From contig JABFGF010000005.1 in assembly GCA_013112635.1 (NCBI GenBank), forward strand, positions 1-64,000: DNA of 64,000 nt, in the 5' to 3' direction. Source of the DNA: Calditrichota bacterium. Lineage in GTDB: Bacteria; Calditrichota; Calditrichia; Calditrichales; J004. Below, piece after piece: positions 36,896-46,739 of the stretch (its first letter is position 1; each line of letters opens with the position of its first letter). A program made the translations under genes and the position numbers. A model generated the notes under the pieces. That model was not told the origin of the DNA and searched no databases. It saw only the letters and a program-made list of their open reading frames with translations.

Positions 36896-37297
36896 TTAAA
36901 TTAACTTTTTGTAATATGGTCTCATTTTTAAGTCTTCTACTAAAACATGGTCAAGCAGCCACTTTCTTAATACTTCGATTAGATTGTCATAGTTTTTTGG
37001 GTTATTCAGATCATTTAAAATATCCTTTTTAATAATTTTCAATTGGTTCTTCAAATTATGATGCTTTTTGAAATGTTGAAAATGGCCTGAATAACTTCCC
37101 AGTTTCATTAAAGCTTCTTCTCTAGTAAAATGTTCTTCTGTATAGTTTTCTAATTCACGAAGAGCATTTTCAATATTTTCTTTTTTTTCACTGTTTAATT
37201 CTTCTTCAACAATATTAATTAATTTAAATAATTTTTGATGATCGGAATCAACAATTTTGTTTCCAACACTCATTGAGCTGGTCCATAAAATAGGCAT
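36896..37297 (-). CDS. Bacteriohemerythrin
   Basis: A 133-residue single-domain hemerythrin. The di-iron ligands are visible in order: His in SDHQKLF, His/Glu in EEHFTREEALM, His residues in HFQHFKKHH, and the terminal His-x4-Asp in LLDHVLVEDLKMRPY. The opening WTSSMSVGNKIVDSDHQ is typical. It binds O2 reversibly and probably stores or delivers oxygen or senses it, in the cytoplasm. This fits a microaerobic or oxygen-fluctuating habitat. No fused signalling domain is present. Confidence 0.95.
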   Translation of the reverse strand: MPILWTSSMSVGNKIVDSDHQKLFKLINIVEEELNSEKKENIENALRELENYTEEHFTREEALMKLGSYSGHFQHFKKHHNLKNQLKIIKKDILNDLNNPKNYDNLIEVLRKWLLDHVLVEDLKMRPYYKKLI

Positions 37298-37588
37298 TTG
37301 TTTTACCTCGAAGTCTGTTTTTGTTTACTTATGATTATCGTAATAATTGGATAGATATTTAATTTGGTATTTTTTAGCGCACTAATCTTCACCCACAGTT
37401 TTTAACCCTTCCGGCTGTTTACTATTGAATAATCATCTATTCAAAAAAACGATTATCACTTTGTAGGGAATTTACTGCGTTATTAGTTTAGTTAATTGAA
37501 ATAGTATTTTTCGAATCGATCTGACAATCCCTATTTCAAATCACATTTTTTTTGTAGATGATGTACCCAACAACATCAGGAGGCTGGT
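37298..37588. other. Divergent regulatory region of hemerythrin and the giant T9SS substrate
   Basis: 291 bp with no supported gene. It must hold the promoters of both flanking genes. An AGGAGG site lies 5 nt before the ATG of the giant gene. No repeat or RNA was recognised. Confidence 0.4.
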
Positions 37589-40500
37589 ATGGCTGAAATC
37601 AATTTCACCAAAAATCTAAAACTATTTTATTTAGTTTTGATTCATTTTTTATTTATAAACTTTACTGTTGCCCAGGATTTGGCTACCGAACCAGCTTCTG
37701 GAACAAGTACAGAATCCATCACAATAACTTATCCGAAACAAACAGGTGCAGTGCAAAAAACCGAAGCTTCTGTTGATTCATTGCCAAGGACAGACGCACA
37801 GGGTAGTTTCAGTGCATCAGCCGGCGGTTCTGATTATTACATCACCGCTTCCTGGTCAGGCTATTCAAACCCATGTGTTATTCCATCCAGCTCAAGCGGA
37901 AATATAAGCTGGTCTCCAGGTTGGGCCGGTGACCCTATTTCAGGAAATGCAAATAATGGTAGTAAAACAGTTTATCCCGGGCCAAACAGAAGGGTTGATT
38001 TTACATATAAATACACCTATTCAGGAACTCTTTGCGATGGTTCCTACTCCTCGGATGCAAACGCTACAACAGCTGCTTTGAAAAACCCAACCAGTTTTTC
38101 TGCCAGTGATGCGACAAGTGATTACTGGGTGGATTTGAGTTGGGGCAAAGGGACAAATATTCCTGCCAGCTATGTAACATATTATATTTATCGTAATGGT
38201 AGTTTTTTTGCCAGTACAACAAGTTTATCCTACAGGGCTTACATTACTCCAGGTCAGTCTGATACATGGAATGTGCGCACTCATTCAACTTTCAGTTATT
38301 CTGTTACATCTGGTGGCGTTTCAAACGGAGGATCCACATCATCATTCAGGGTTCCTTACAGCCAAACTGCTTCTTACGAAGATTTTATTGGAGAAATCGT
38401 ATTAAACTGGAATAGTAATTCTGATTATGCCACACATTTTAGGATTTACAGAGATGGTGCGTTGATTGCTACAGTACCAAGAGCAACCTTAACCTATACA
38501 GATGAAAATATTATTAATGGAGAAGAATACACGTATACAATTAAGGGTTATAATGCATCTGCCGGGGTTGAATCCGGTGGAGTTAGTGTTAATGGAAAAA
38601 CTTTCCCAATGTTTCCAAATGCAGCGGATGGGATTTATAATAATCGCGTCAAAGTTTCCTGGAAAAATGTTGCCAGTTTTGCAGAAGAAATTAAAATACT
38701 TAGGGGTGATGAAGAAATTGGGATTACCAGTAAAAATGCTACTTCTTATTTTGATTATGATGCGGTTCCCGGCAAACTCTATCAGTATAGTATCGTTCCA
38801 ATCTCCGGTGGTGCTGAACTTGGCGCAGCCCGCGATTATGGATTTATCAGACCAGATGGTAAGATTTCCGGAAAAGTAAAAACAGTACGTGGCGCTGGTG
38901 TTAAAAATGTACAAGTTTCAATTAATCCTGCAAACGGCGATTCAAGCCAATCTTTACTTTTTGATAATACCCAGGATTATATGATCCGTAAACCGATTAA
39001 ATCTTTTGCCGAAAGCGCATTTACTTTATCATTTTGGATGAAGTCGAATGCCACTTCGCAAACGGGAGCTATATTCTCTTATGCAACACCTGCCAGTGAT
39101 AATACAGTTTTGATTTACAATCCAAACAATTTTGAATTTTTTATAAATGGTGCAGGGACAGGAACAACAAATATTAGTGCTGTTGACAACGCTTGGCATC
39201 ACATTGCAGTTACCTGGCAAAAATCTGATGGGGCAATAAGGCTGCTTAAGGATGGTATTCAGGTTTGGTCCGGTACATTGGCAACAGGAGCAACATTACA
39301 AAATAACGGGTCAATTGTTTTAGGCCAGGATCAGGATTCATTTGGCGGAGGTTTTGATCCGGTTCAGGCCTATCTTGGGCAACTTGATGAAATTCAATTA
39401 TGGGATCATGTTGTCAGTGATTCCATAATTAATAGTCAAATAAATCTGACCTTACGAGGCGATGAAGATGGTCTTGTATCTTACTGGCCATTTGATTCCG
39501 AAGGCAGGCAACCGCTAAATATCGCAGGTGATTTCTCCAAAGCTGGTGGCAACCATGTTCAAGGTTATGGAGTCTCTTTTTCAACAGATCATGCCCCGGT
39601 AGAAACAATTGTTTTAACTGATCCCACTGGGTTTTATTCAGTTAACAATATTTTTTATAATGAAAGTAATCCTTTTGATATAAGCGTTTTTAAACTTCGT
39701 CACGGATTTGATCCTACCAGCCAGGAAAGAACTCTGGAATTAAATGCGCCTGCTTCGGCCAATGTAGATTTTACCGACACTACCTCTTTTGCAATTTCCG
39801 GAAAAATTGTTTTGAACGGAACGAATTGTGCTGTAGCAGGTGTTGATATCTATCGAAATGGTACTTTTACCGGCATAAAAACAAATGCCCAGGGTGAATA
39901 TCTGCTTTCCATTGAAGAGCCGGGCAATTATACAATTACTCCTGTTTTTGGAGACACTTCTTTTCCACATGTATTTGAACCGGCAGAGTTGGTTTTTACC
40001 ATCACCGATGATGTTGCAAATGCGGATTTTACTGATATGACAACAAGTGAACTTGCCGGCCGTGTTGGAGGTGGTTGCGATGCATTTATCGGGCGTGCAA
40101 ATATCAGCATTACATCTAAAAACCAGGTGGGTTGTTATTCAAAAGAGATTACAACAGACGTAAATGGAAACTATAGTCTTAATTTGCCATCTCAGGAATA
40201 TATCGTTGAGGTGCTTTCGCTTGATCCGCCAAACCCGGTTATTACGGAAACTTTCCCAATTGTAATTACTGATCTTACATTTCAGGACACAACTTTAAAT
40301 TACATTTACCGCAATCCACCGCAGATAAAAGTAAGCGGCTTCCCGGGTGTTTGTGCTGATGCTTCAGCGCCGTTTAATGTGCCAATTATAAACCAATACG
40401 ATGTTTACACTTTTCAAATTGAAGTTTTTGAAGAATATTCCGGCGATACATGCCTGGTAGATACAGGATCCATTAAGATTTTTGATGATCTGGGTGGCAA

Positions 40501-43500
40501 TCCTGCTGTGCCTGTTACTTTGCCATTGAAAGATGGCCGGGCATTTTATACAACACAAATTGGCGAGCCTAATATCCTCGATGGCGGTGCACATCCTTTT
40601 CAAAAACTATTTCAGGTTACTGCAGATGTGGAAGGGAAGAATGCTGCCTTTGAACAATGGGTTGTGGTAACAGGTCATAAACCGCGTGAACAAACTTTTG
40701 TAACAAAAACCCCGGAATTGCCCCTCTTAATTCTTAGAGATCCTCCCGGTGATGAAAGCTATGCTTATCTTGAAAAAGGTAGTTCACTTAGCCAAAATTT
40801 TACAATGTCACATTCTGTTGGCGGTGCGGCAGGGCTTTATACGGATATAAAAATCGGAGCCGGTATTCCCGTTCCATTTACCGGGATTGTGATTGGCGCC
40901 CGTACACATATCGAAGGCCAGATTTTAGCTGGGCGCGATAATAATAATGGCACAACTGTTTCTACCACATTTTCCCAAACAGAACGTTTCTCAACGTCCG
41001 GCAATGAAGATATCACGGGTGAAAAGGGTGATGTTTTTATGGGCGCTTCATTTAATATGATTTATGCATTGACGGATGAAATCAGATATGATGAAGCGAG
41101 TTGTACGGTTATCCAGGATACTTCACTGGTTTGGGGTTCTGAGGAAGTTAATACAACTTACATTTATACCGAAAATCATATTCGAAAAACCCTCTTGCCA
41201 AATCTGCACCTTTTAAGAAGCCTTGCATCGCCTGATTCTGTAGCGCTTTTGGGTTCCTTTATTGATGTTTGGGAGCAGGTTCTGGAGAAAAACGATCAGC
41301 AAAAAGAGCGTGCCACTTTTGAAAGAAATATCTCTTTTAGCGCCGGCACAACGCGTGAGTATTCTGAGACAAACACGCAGGATTCAACGATCAGCATTGA
41401 TTTCACCATATTTATAGATTCGGAACTGAAAATAGGTGTTGGTATTGGGGATGGTGATTTTGCAGATGTTGAAATTGGTGCAGCGGCAAAATTCCGCTGG
41501 TCGACTTCTGAAGCACGTGACACAACTCTTTCGCAATCAACAACCGTTGGCTATGTTCTGGGAGATAATGATCCGGGTGACTTCTTTAGTGTGGATATCA
41601 AGAAAGATAATGTTTATTCAACACCTGTTTTTGATCTTGTAGCAGGGACAAGCAGTTGTCCATGGGAACCGGGAACTCAGCCACGCGATGCAACAAACCT
41701 GACAATCGATAAATTTGAGCAAAATGATATTCCTCCATTTGACCCAGCCAGTTTCGTTTTGAACCTGGGTAACTTAAGCCAAAGTGGCGAAACACGAGAT
41801 TATAAATTAGGTGTCATCCAATCCAGCAATTTTGATGGTGCTGTAATTAGTGTTGGCGGTGTGGTGATTGAGGATTTTATTGATTACAGGATTCCGGCCG
41901 GACAACAGATAACTGCAACTATGGCTGTACGCAGAGGTCCCGTTTCATATTCGTATGAAAACCTGCAACTACGTTTTTATGCGCTTTGCGATCCGTCTAT
42001 CTCTGATACGGTTACTTTTTCTGTGAATTATCAAAGTCCTTGTTCGGGTGTGGAATTGTTTAAGCCGGATAATAACTGGCTGGTAAACCAAAGTTCAAAC
42101 GATTCATTGCTGATAATTATGAGAGAGTATGATACAACTAATCCAAAACTTGAAAGTGTAAGTATGGAGTATCGAAAGGTTGGTGGCAGCTGGAAAACGG
42201 CAATCGCAAAATTACGCTCTGAGCTACCTGCTGAGTTTATTTACGAGTTCTGGGATGTTTCCGGATTAGATGATGGAAATTATGAGCTTCGGGCAAAAAC
42301 AAAATGCGGAACTGATGGCGTCAATTATTCTAAAATTTCCCAGGGAGTAATCGACCGCAGCAGTTTACTGGTTTTTGGAAAACCACAACCTTCGGATGGC
42401 GTCCTTAATATTGGTGAAGATATTTCAATTAGCTTTACGGCGAATCTGAATTGTCCGCAAATAAACTCTGATAATGTTAAAATGATAAACACAGCAACCA
42501 GTATTGACATTCCGATAGATGTTGCATGCAGTGGCAAAACGTTAATTATAACACCACTGGTTGATATAGCAACTCTTGAACGCGAAAATCTGAAAGTTAC
42601 AGTATCCGGCGTGGAAGATAAAAACGGCAATGGCTTAAAAGAAGATATAAGCTGGTCGTTTACAGTAAACCAGAATGCTTTGCATTGGGTGGTTTCAAAT
42701 GCCAATATAAATGTGTATAAAGGCAGCCAGGAAACATTTAAAGCAAAGCTGGTTAATGTAGGTGGTGCACAAAATAGTTTTAGCCTGACGGGTATTCCAA
42801 GCTGGTTAACCGCTGATCCGACCAATGGCACCATACCATCTGGTGGGCAAATAGAAATTAATTTTACAATAAGTGATCAGTTAGAACAGGGCAGCTATTT
42901 GGATACAGTTGCCGTTCAGGTAAGCGGGCAGGGTGATGATCCATTATTTATAGATGTTACTGTTTTATCGGAGCCACCATCCTGGGCTTTCAATTTTTCA
43001 AATTATCAATACTCAATGGATGTTATTGCACAGCTAAAAGAAGGTGATGGATTTTCTTCAGATGAAAAAGATATTGTGGCGGCTTTTGTCGGGAATGAAA
43101 TCCGGGGCAAAGTAAACCTAACTCATGTTTCGGAACAGGATAACCATCTGGCATTTATTACTATTTACAGCCACCAACAATCCGGTGAGACAGTTACTTT
43201 CCGAAGCTGGGATGCCTCAAAGGGAGAAGAGTCCGGCTTTATTGCAGAAACGATCACTTTTGAGAATAATGGCTCTGTTGGATTATTGCTAAGCCCATTT
43301 GTTTTAACACCATCGGGTAAAGCACAAAATATTACGCTTGCACCAAACTGGAACTGGTTTTCCCTTAATCTTGAACAAAGTGATATGAGTGTTGAAAACA
43401 TTTTAAGTAATTTAAATGCTACTTCCGGTGATGTTATAAAAGGCCAGGAGGGAATTGCAACCTTTTATAACAATGAGTTATCAAGCGAATCGGACAAAAC

Positions 43501-45211
43501 AAACTGGATAGGCGATTTGCAAAATATTGAAGTTGGAAAATCATACCGCATTTTTCTTGCCAATGAGCAAAACCTGAGATTTGCCGGGGATACAATAAAT
43601 GTTTCAGAAGAATCTATCCAGGTGTTTAGCGGCTGGAACTGGATTGGTTATTTGCAGCAGAACAATGTGGATTTAAACAATGCTTTTACAGGTTTTAGTT
43701 ACTCAGATGGTGACCGTTTAAAAAGCCAGGATGCATTTTCTGTATATGATGCTTCCTCAAGTTCCTGGCAAGGTGGTTTAACAACTTTAAATCCTGGTGA
43801 AGGCTATTTGCTAAAATCTGCAAAAGATGGGTTTATCTCTTTTTCCGGTTCAGGATCCTCAATTATAAATCCGGGTAAAAACATTCAACCCAATCAACAA
43901 CCCAATCTTGCCGGTAATGAATTGTCCGCCTATAATTATGAAAATAACATGACAATAATCGGATCAGTTCAGTTGGGCGGTACAACAATCAGTGATTCAA
44001 ACTACAGCGTTTTGGCCATTGTAAATGATTCATTGCGTGGCAAAGCCGATGTGAAGTTTTATCCGGAAATTAATAAGGCCATGGTATTTATGACGGTTTA
44101 CAGTAATTCTATTTCGGGAGAAGAACTTACTTTTGAAGTCATCAATTCATCACACGGAGTGTCTTTGCCGGTTACCACAACAATCCCATTTACGGCAGAT
44201 GGTATTGTCGGCAGCATTGAAAATCCACATTCATTTGCGGGTATTGATGAAGTTGCGCCCGAAATAAGAAGTGCGTTTTTATATTCCACTGAACCCGGTT
44301 TGGCGGATCATGTACGGCTTTATATTACATCAAGCGAGCTATTAAAAGAAGCCCCTTTGGTGAGAGCGGTGTCGCCAACTGGAAAAGAAGACGCCTTTGC
44401 GGCAGAAGTTTTTGATAGTGGAGAAAATATTTATCTGGCGAAATATCACGTACAGGAATATGGTGAAAATACATTTTATATCCTGGCCAGCGATCTCTCT
44501 GAAAACCTGACGCAAGATGTCCGCAAGTTGAGTGTTAATCAAATTAGTTTGGGCAAATCTTCATTGATTTCGCTGAATGAAAATACATCCATAAAACTAA
44601 GCCCGGCTTCATTTAATGCAAATGGAAATTTTTATGGAGAGTATTATAAGGCAGAGAAAGAGGAGCTTGAAAAGAACATGATGCGGATAAGTCAAAATAT
44701 GACATTTTCTGCTTCAAGCACTGTTGACGAGGGTTTCACTGTAAAATACGATCTAAAAGAAATTGATATACCTGAAGAAGAAAAAAGAAAAATTGGTTTA
44801 TACCGGTTGGATAAGGAAAACGGAGAATGGGTTTTTATTGGCGGACAAGGTGAAAATAATCAATTAATGCAATTGGCAAACCAGACAGGTACCTTTGCGG
44901 TGTTTTATGACAGCGATCGAATTCCGATTCCCAAACAGTTCAGATTGTATCAAAATTTTCCGAATCCTTTTAACCCGGTTACAACAATCCGTTTTGATTT
45001 GCCAAAAGAGCAAAATGTATCGTTGAATATTTATAATGTTCTTGGGCAAAAGGTAAAGCAATTATTAAATCAAAAACTTGATGCGGGCTACCATAAAACA
45101 GAGTGGAATGGTTTAAATGAACATGGTGTTAAAGTTGCTTCAGGAATTTACATTTACCAGATAAAAGCCGGTAAAAAACTAATTAACAAAAAAATGATAC
45201 TAATTAAGTAG
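37589..45211 (+). CDS. Giant secreted multidomain protein (LamG, CarboxypepD_reg, Ig-like, T9SS sorting domain)
   Basis: A 2540-residue exported protein with a signal peptide ending FTVAQ (about 29). Fibronectin-III-like beta domains cover about 165-425. A carboxypeptidase-regulatory-like domain starts near 428 (KISGKVKTVRGAGVKN) and is interrupted by a LamG/jellyroll domain at about 456-645 (FTLSFWMKS, DNAWHHIAVTW, LGQLDEIQLWD). Two more regulatory-like domains follow to about 910. An unclassified beta-rich segment spans about 1050-1390. Ig-like and BACON-like domains span about 1590-1800. Two WNW-type repeats lie near 1920 and 2015 (WNWFSLN, WNWIGY). The Por tail is at about 2450-2540 (QNFPNPFNP). 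Start by AGGAGG and ATG 37589. Probably a surface adhesin, cotranscribed with the TPR lipoprotein. Confidence 0.9.
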   Translation: MAEINFTKNLKLFYLVLIHFLFINFTVAQDLATEPASGTSTESITITYPKQTGAVQKTEASVDSLPRTDAQGSFSASAGGSDYYITASWSGYSNPCVIPSSSSGNISWSPGWAGDPISGNANNGSKTVYPGPNRRVDFTYKYTYSGTLCDGSYSSDANATTAALKNPTSFSASDATSDYWVDLSWGKGTNIPASYVTYYIYRNGSFFASTTSLSYRAYITPGQSDTWNVRTHSTFSYSVTSGGVSNGGSTSSFRVPYSQTASYEDFIGEIVLNWNSNSDYATHFRIYRDGALIATVPRATLTYTDENIINGEEYTYTIKGYNASAGVESGGVSVNGKTFPMFPNAADGIYNNRVKVSWKNVASFAEEIKILRGDEEIGITSKNATSYFDYDAVPGKLYQYSIVPISGGAELGAARDYGFIRPDGKISGKVKTVRGAGVKNVQVSINPANGDSSQSLLFDNTQDYMIRKPIKSFAESAFTLSFWMKSNATSQTGAIFSYATPASDNTVLIYNPNNFEFFINGAGTGTTNISAVDNAWHHIAVTWQKSDGAIRLLKDGIQVWSGTLATGATLQNNGSIVLGQDQDSFGGGFDPVQAYLGQLDEIQLWDHVVSDSIINSQINLTLRGDEDGLVSYWPFDSEGRQPLNIAGDFSKAGGNHVQGYGVSFSTDHAPVETIVLTDPTGFYSVNNIFYNESNPFDISVFKLRHGFDPTSQERTLELNAPASANVDFTDTTSFAISGKIVLNGTNCAVAGVDIYRNGTFTGIKTNAQGEYLLSIEEPGNYTITPVFGDTSFPHVFEPAELVFTITDDVANADFTDMTTSELAGRVGGGCDAFIGRANISITSKNQVGCYSKEITTDVNGNYSLNLPSQEYIVEVLSLDPPNPVITETFPIVITDLTFQDTTLNYIYRNPPQIKVSGFPGVCADASAPFNVPIINQYDVYTFQIEVFEEYSGDTCLVDTGSIKIFDDLGGNPAVPVTLPLKDGRAFYTTQIGEPNILDGGAHPFQKLFQVTADVEGKNAAFEQWVVVTGHKPREQTFVTKTPELPLLILRDPPGDESYAYLEKGSSLSQNFTMSHSVGGAAGLYTDIKIGAGIPVPFTGIVIGARTHIEGQILAGRDNNNGTTVSTTFSQTERFSTSGNEDITGEKGDVFMGASFNMIYALTDEIRYDEASCTVIQDTSLVWGSEEVNTTYIYTENHIRKTLLPNLHLLRSLASPDSVALLGSFIDVWEQVLEKNDQQKERATFERNISFSAGTTREYSETNTQDSTISIDFTIFIDSELKIGVGIGDGDFADVEIGAAAKFRWSTSEARDTTLSQSTTVGYVLGDNDPGDFFSVDIKKDNVYSTPVFDLVAGTSSCPWEPGTQPRDATNLTIDKFEQNDIPPFDPASFVLNLGNLSQSGETRDYKLGVIQSSNFDGAVISVGGVVIEDFIDYRIPAGQQITATMAVRRGPVSYSYENLQLRFYALCDPSISDTVTFSVNYQSPCSGVELFKPDNNWLVNQSSNDSLLIIMREYDTTNPKLESVSMEYRKVGGSWKTAIAKLRSELPAEFIYEFWDVSGLDDGNYELRAKTKCGTDGVNYSKISQGVIDRSSLLVFGKPQPSDGVLNIGEDISISFTANLNCPQINSDNVKMINTATSIDIPIDVACSGKTLIITPLVDIATLERENLKVTVSGVEDKNGNGLKEDISWSFTVNQNALHWVVSNANINVYKGSQETFKAKLVNVGGAQNSFSLTGIPSWLTADPTNGTIPSGGQIEINFTISDQLEQGSYLDTVAVQVSGQGDDPLFIDVTVLSEPPSWAFNFSNYQYSMDVIAQLKEGDGFSSDEKDIVAAFVGNEIRGKVNLTHVSEQDNHLAFITIYSHQQSGETVTFRSWDASKGEESGFIAETITFENNGSVGLLLSPFVLTPSGKAQNITLAPNWNWFSLNLEQSDMSVENILSNLNATSGDVIKGQEGIATFYNNELSSESDKTNWIGDLQNIEVGKSYRIFLANEQNLRFAGDTINVSEESIQVFSGWNWIGYLQQNNVDLNNAFTGFSYSDGDRLKSQDAFSVYDASSSSWQGGLTTLNPGEGYLLKSAKDGFISFSGSGSSIINPGKNIQPNQQPNLAGNELSAYNYENNMTIIGSVQLGGTTISDSNYSVLAIVNDSLRGKADVKFYPEINKAMVFMTVYSNSISGEELTFEVINSSHGVSLPVTTTIPFTADGIVGSIENPHSFAGIDEVAPEIRSAFLYSTEPGLADHVRLYITSSELLKEAPLVRAVSPTGKEDAFAAEVFDSGENIYLAKYHVQEYGENTFYILASDLSENLTQDVRKLSVNQISLGKSSLISLNENTSIKLSPASFNANGNFYGEYYKAEKEELEKNMMRISQNMTFSASSTVDEGFTVKYDLKEIDIPEEEKRKIGLYRLDKENGEWVFIGGQGENNQLMQLANQTGTFAVFYDSDRIPIPKQFRLYQNFPNPFNPVTTIRFDLPKEQNVSLNIYNVLGQKVKQLLNQKLDAGYHKTEWNGLNEHGVKVASGIYIYQIKAGKKLINKKMILIK

Positions 45212-45225
45212 GAAGGAGACTAAAA

Positions 45226-46128
45226 ATGAAAAAGCAAACAATAAAATTTTTCTTCTTATTTACGCTAATAGTTTTAGCTTTTGGATGTAAGAAAACGGTT
45301 ATCAGCAGCAATGATATTCGTAATATCCAGGGGCATATTGAAAACATTGTTGCCGAAGAAGGTGTTGGTGTTTACAGTTATATTCTGGATGATGTTTACA
45401 CGATTAAAAATGATCCTAATGTTCTTCCTGAAAATGAAGTATATGGAAACACAAATCCCACATTATTGCAGGCTGTTATAGAAAACAGGATATTAACTTT
45501 GACTTTAAATCCTGGCCAGACCGGGAGTACGCAAATTACAATCCGAAACAGAAGCGGAGCCGTTTTTCGTGATGATGTTTTTACGGTTAGTATCAGCTCA
45601 ATTGCTGCATCAGAAGCGATGAACCGAGCTGTTAATTATTTCCAGTCAGATGATTATGCCTTGGCAGAGTCACACTTTCGATTAGTGATAGCAAAAAATG
45701 CAACGGCCTCACTTTCGGATGCATACATGGGTTTGGGTTTTAGCCGAATGCGCTTAGGCGATGAGCAAAATGAATATGGTTACAATGACCTGAAAACCAG
45801 TCGTGGATTAAATCCATCAAATGTGGATGCAATTGCCGGACTGAGTTTGCTTGAATATGCAATCATGGAAAATTACAATAATGCGATTGACTATGGCCGC
45901 GAAACATTGAATAAGTCAACCGATTTTATTTTTCGATATGATAGCGGAATTGATAAAAATGATATTCTACTAAATATTGCTCTTAGCCAATATGCAGCAA
46001 AGCTTTTTGATGATTGTCTGGTTACAATTCAATTGTTGGATGCGACTTATAGCGCTGATCCATCATCGGAGAATTATAAAACGGAGCTGTTTGAAAAATT
46101 GCAGGAATTGGTGGATTTATATAAGTAG
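45226..46128 (+). CDS. TPR-containing lipoprotein linked to the giant T9SS substrate
   Basis: A 300-residue lipoprotein (lipobox LAFGC, Cys21). An N-terminal beta region (about 30-125) carries RILTLTLNPGQTGSTQITI. Two or three tetratricopeptide-like repeats follow (SEAMNRAVNYFQSDDYALAE, AYMGLGFSRMRLGDEQNEY, DAIAGLSLLEYAIMENYNN). It starts 14 bp after the giant gene with a GGAGAC/AAGGAG-type site, so the two are translated from one transcript. The terminator at 46198 closes the unit. It may be a surface or periplasmic partner of the giant protein, as many TPR lipoproteins accompany exported proteins. This is inferred from the linkage. Confidence 0.85.
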   Translation: MKKQTIKFFFLFTLIVLAFGCKKTVISSNDIRNIQGHIENIVAEEGVGVYSYILDDVYTIKNDPNVLPENEVYGNTNPTLLQAVIENRILTLTLNPGQTGSTQITIRNRSGAVFRDDVFTVSISSIAASEAMNRAVNYFQSDDYALAESHFRLVIAKNATASLSDAYMGLGFSRMRLGDEQNEYGYNDLKTSRGLNPSNVDAIAGLSLLEYAIMENYNNAIDYGRETLNKSTDFIFRYDSGIDKNDILLNIALSQYAAKLFDDCLVTIQLLDATYSADPSSENYKTELFEKLQELVDLYK

Positions 46129-46155
46129 TTTTTATTGATACTTCTATCAAGCTTC

Positions 46156-46187
46156 AGATTCCTGATAAAAGAATTCAGGAATGACAG
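46156..46187. repeat. Intergenic palindromic repeat, half copy 3
   Basis: AGATTCCTG and CAGGAATGACA arms appear with a short spacer. The sequence matches the right half of copy 2 (27428-27458) almost base for base, without a recognisable left half. It lies just before the terminator at 46198. Confidence 0.5.
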
Positions 46188-46197
46188 CTTTTAAATT

Positions 46198-46221
46198 AGG
46201 CGGCATTGGCCGCCTTTTTTT
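46198..46221 (+). terminator. Strong rho-independent terminator
   Basis: The GC-rich stem AGGCGGC (46198-46204) and GCCGCCT (46209-46215) has a 4-nt loop and is followed by a run of Ts. It closes the giant-protein/TPR operon and faces the convergent VOC gene that ends at 46228. Confidence 0.9.
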
Positions 46222-46227
46222 ATGTTC

Positions 46228-46644
46228 TTATCCTTCTCTATATTCACTTATCTCAAATAAATGACCATCAGGGTCCTGGAAAAAACAACGCGTTTCGGCA
46301 CCCCAATTATAAGGCGGAGTAACGAATGAAACACCTTTTGATTTTAGAATTTGGTAAGATTTTTGGCAATCTTTTACCCGGATTGTAAAAGAGTGGCTGA
46401 CACTGTTTTTGTCATAAGGAGGTTTATAATAAATATCCGGCTTGTCTTTGGTCGGTTCGCCGGCAGTTACTAATAAAATCCAATGCTTTAATAACTCCAA
46501 AACTACAGAGCTTCCGCCATATTCCCTGAAAAGATTTCCTCCCAACTGATCAATATAAAATTTCTTGGATTTGGCCAAATCAGAAACTACTAATATTGTT
46601 GTAAGCTCAGAACCTTCGAATGGATTTGATTCTTGATTACTCAT
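46228..46644 (-). CDS. VOC-superfamily (glyoxalase/bleomycin-resistance-like) protein
   Basis: A 138-residue VOC protein: LTTILVVSDLAKSKKFYIDQL opens the first module and RCFFQDPDGHLFEISEY closes the second, with SHSFTIRVKDCQKSYQIL between. His and Glu in the motif set are in the places used for metal binding. The role is unknown. I start at ATG 46644 rather than the TTG four codons upstream, because a TTGGAAAA stretch lies just before it. It is the last gene of the long leftward directon, 95 bp after the interrupted glycosyltransferase. Confidence 0.85.
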   Translation of the reverse strand: MSNQESNPFEGSELTTILVVSDLAKSKKFYIDQLGGNLFREYGGSSVVLELLKHWILLVTAGEPTKDKPDIYYKPPYDKNSVSHSFTIRVKDCQKSYQILKSKGVSFVTPPYNWGAETRCFFQDPDGHLFEISEYREG

Positions 46645-46739
46645 AAAATTTTCCAAAGTTGATTATAAGTTTTTGTTATAGGGTTATAACACGTATTCTG
46701 GAAAATTATTTCAATGTAACAAATGCTATCGAGAATAAA

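Noticed and set aside
38489-38914. 141-codon open frame opposite the giant gene
   Set aside because: Antisense shadow; composition (Ile/Asn/Phe-rich) is that of a reverse complement of beta-domain codons.
42325-42834. 169-codon open frame opposite the giant T9SS gene
   Set aside because: Lies wholly antisense to a well-supported coding region, has no ribosome-binding site and no domain; a shadow frame.
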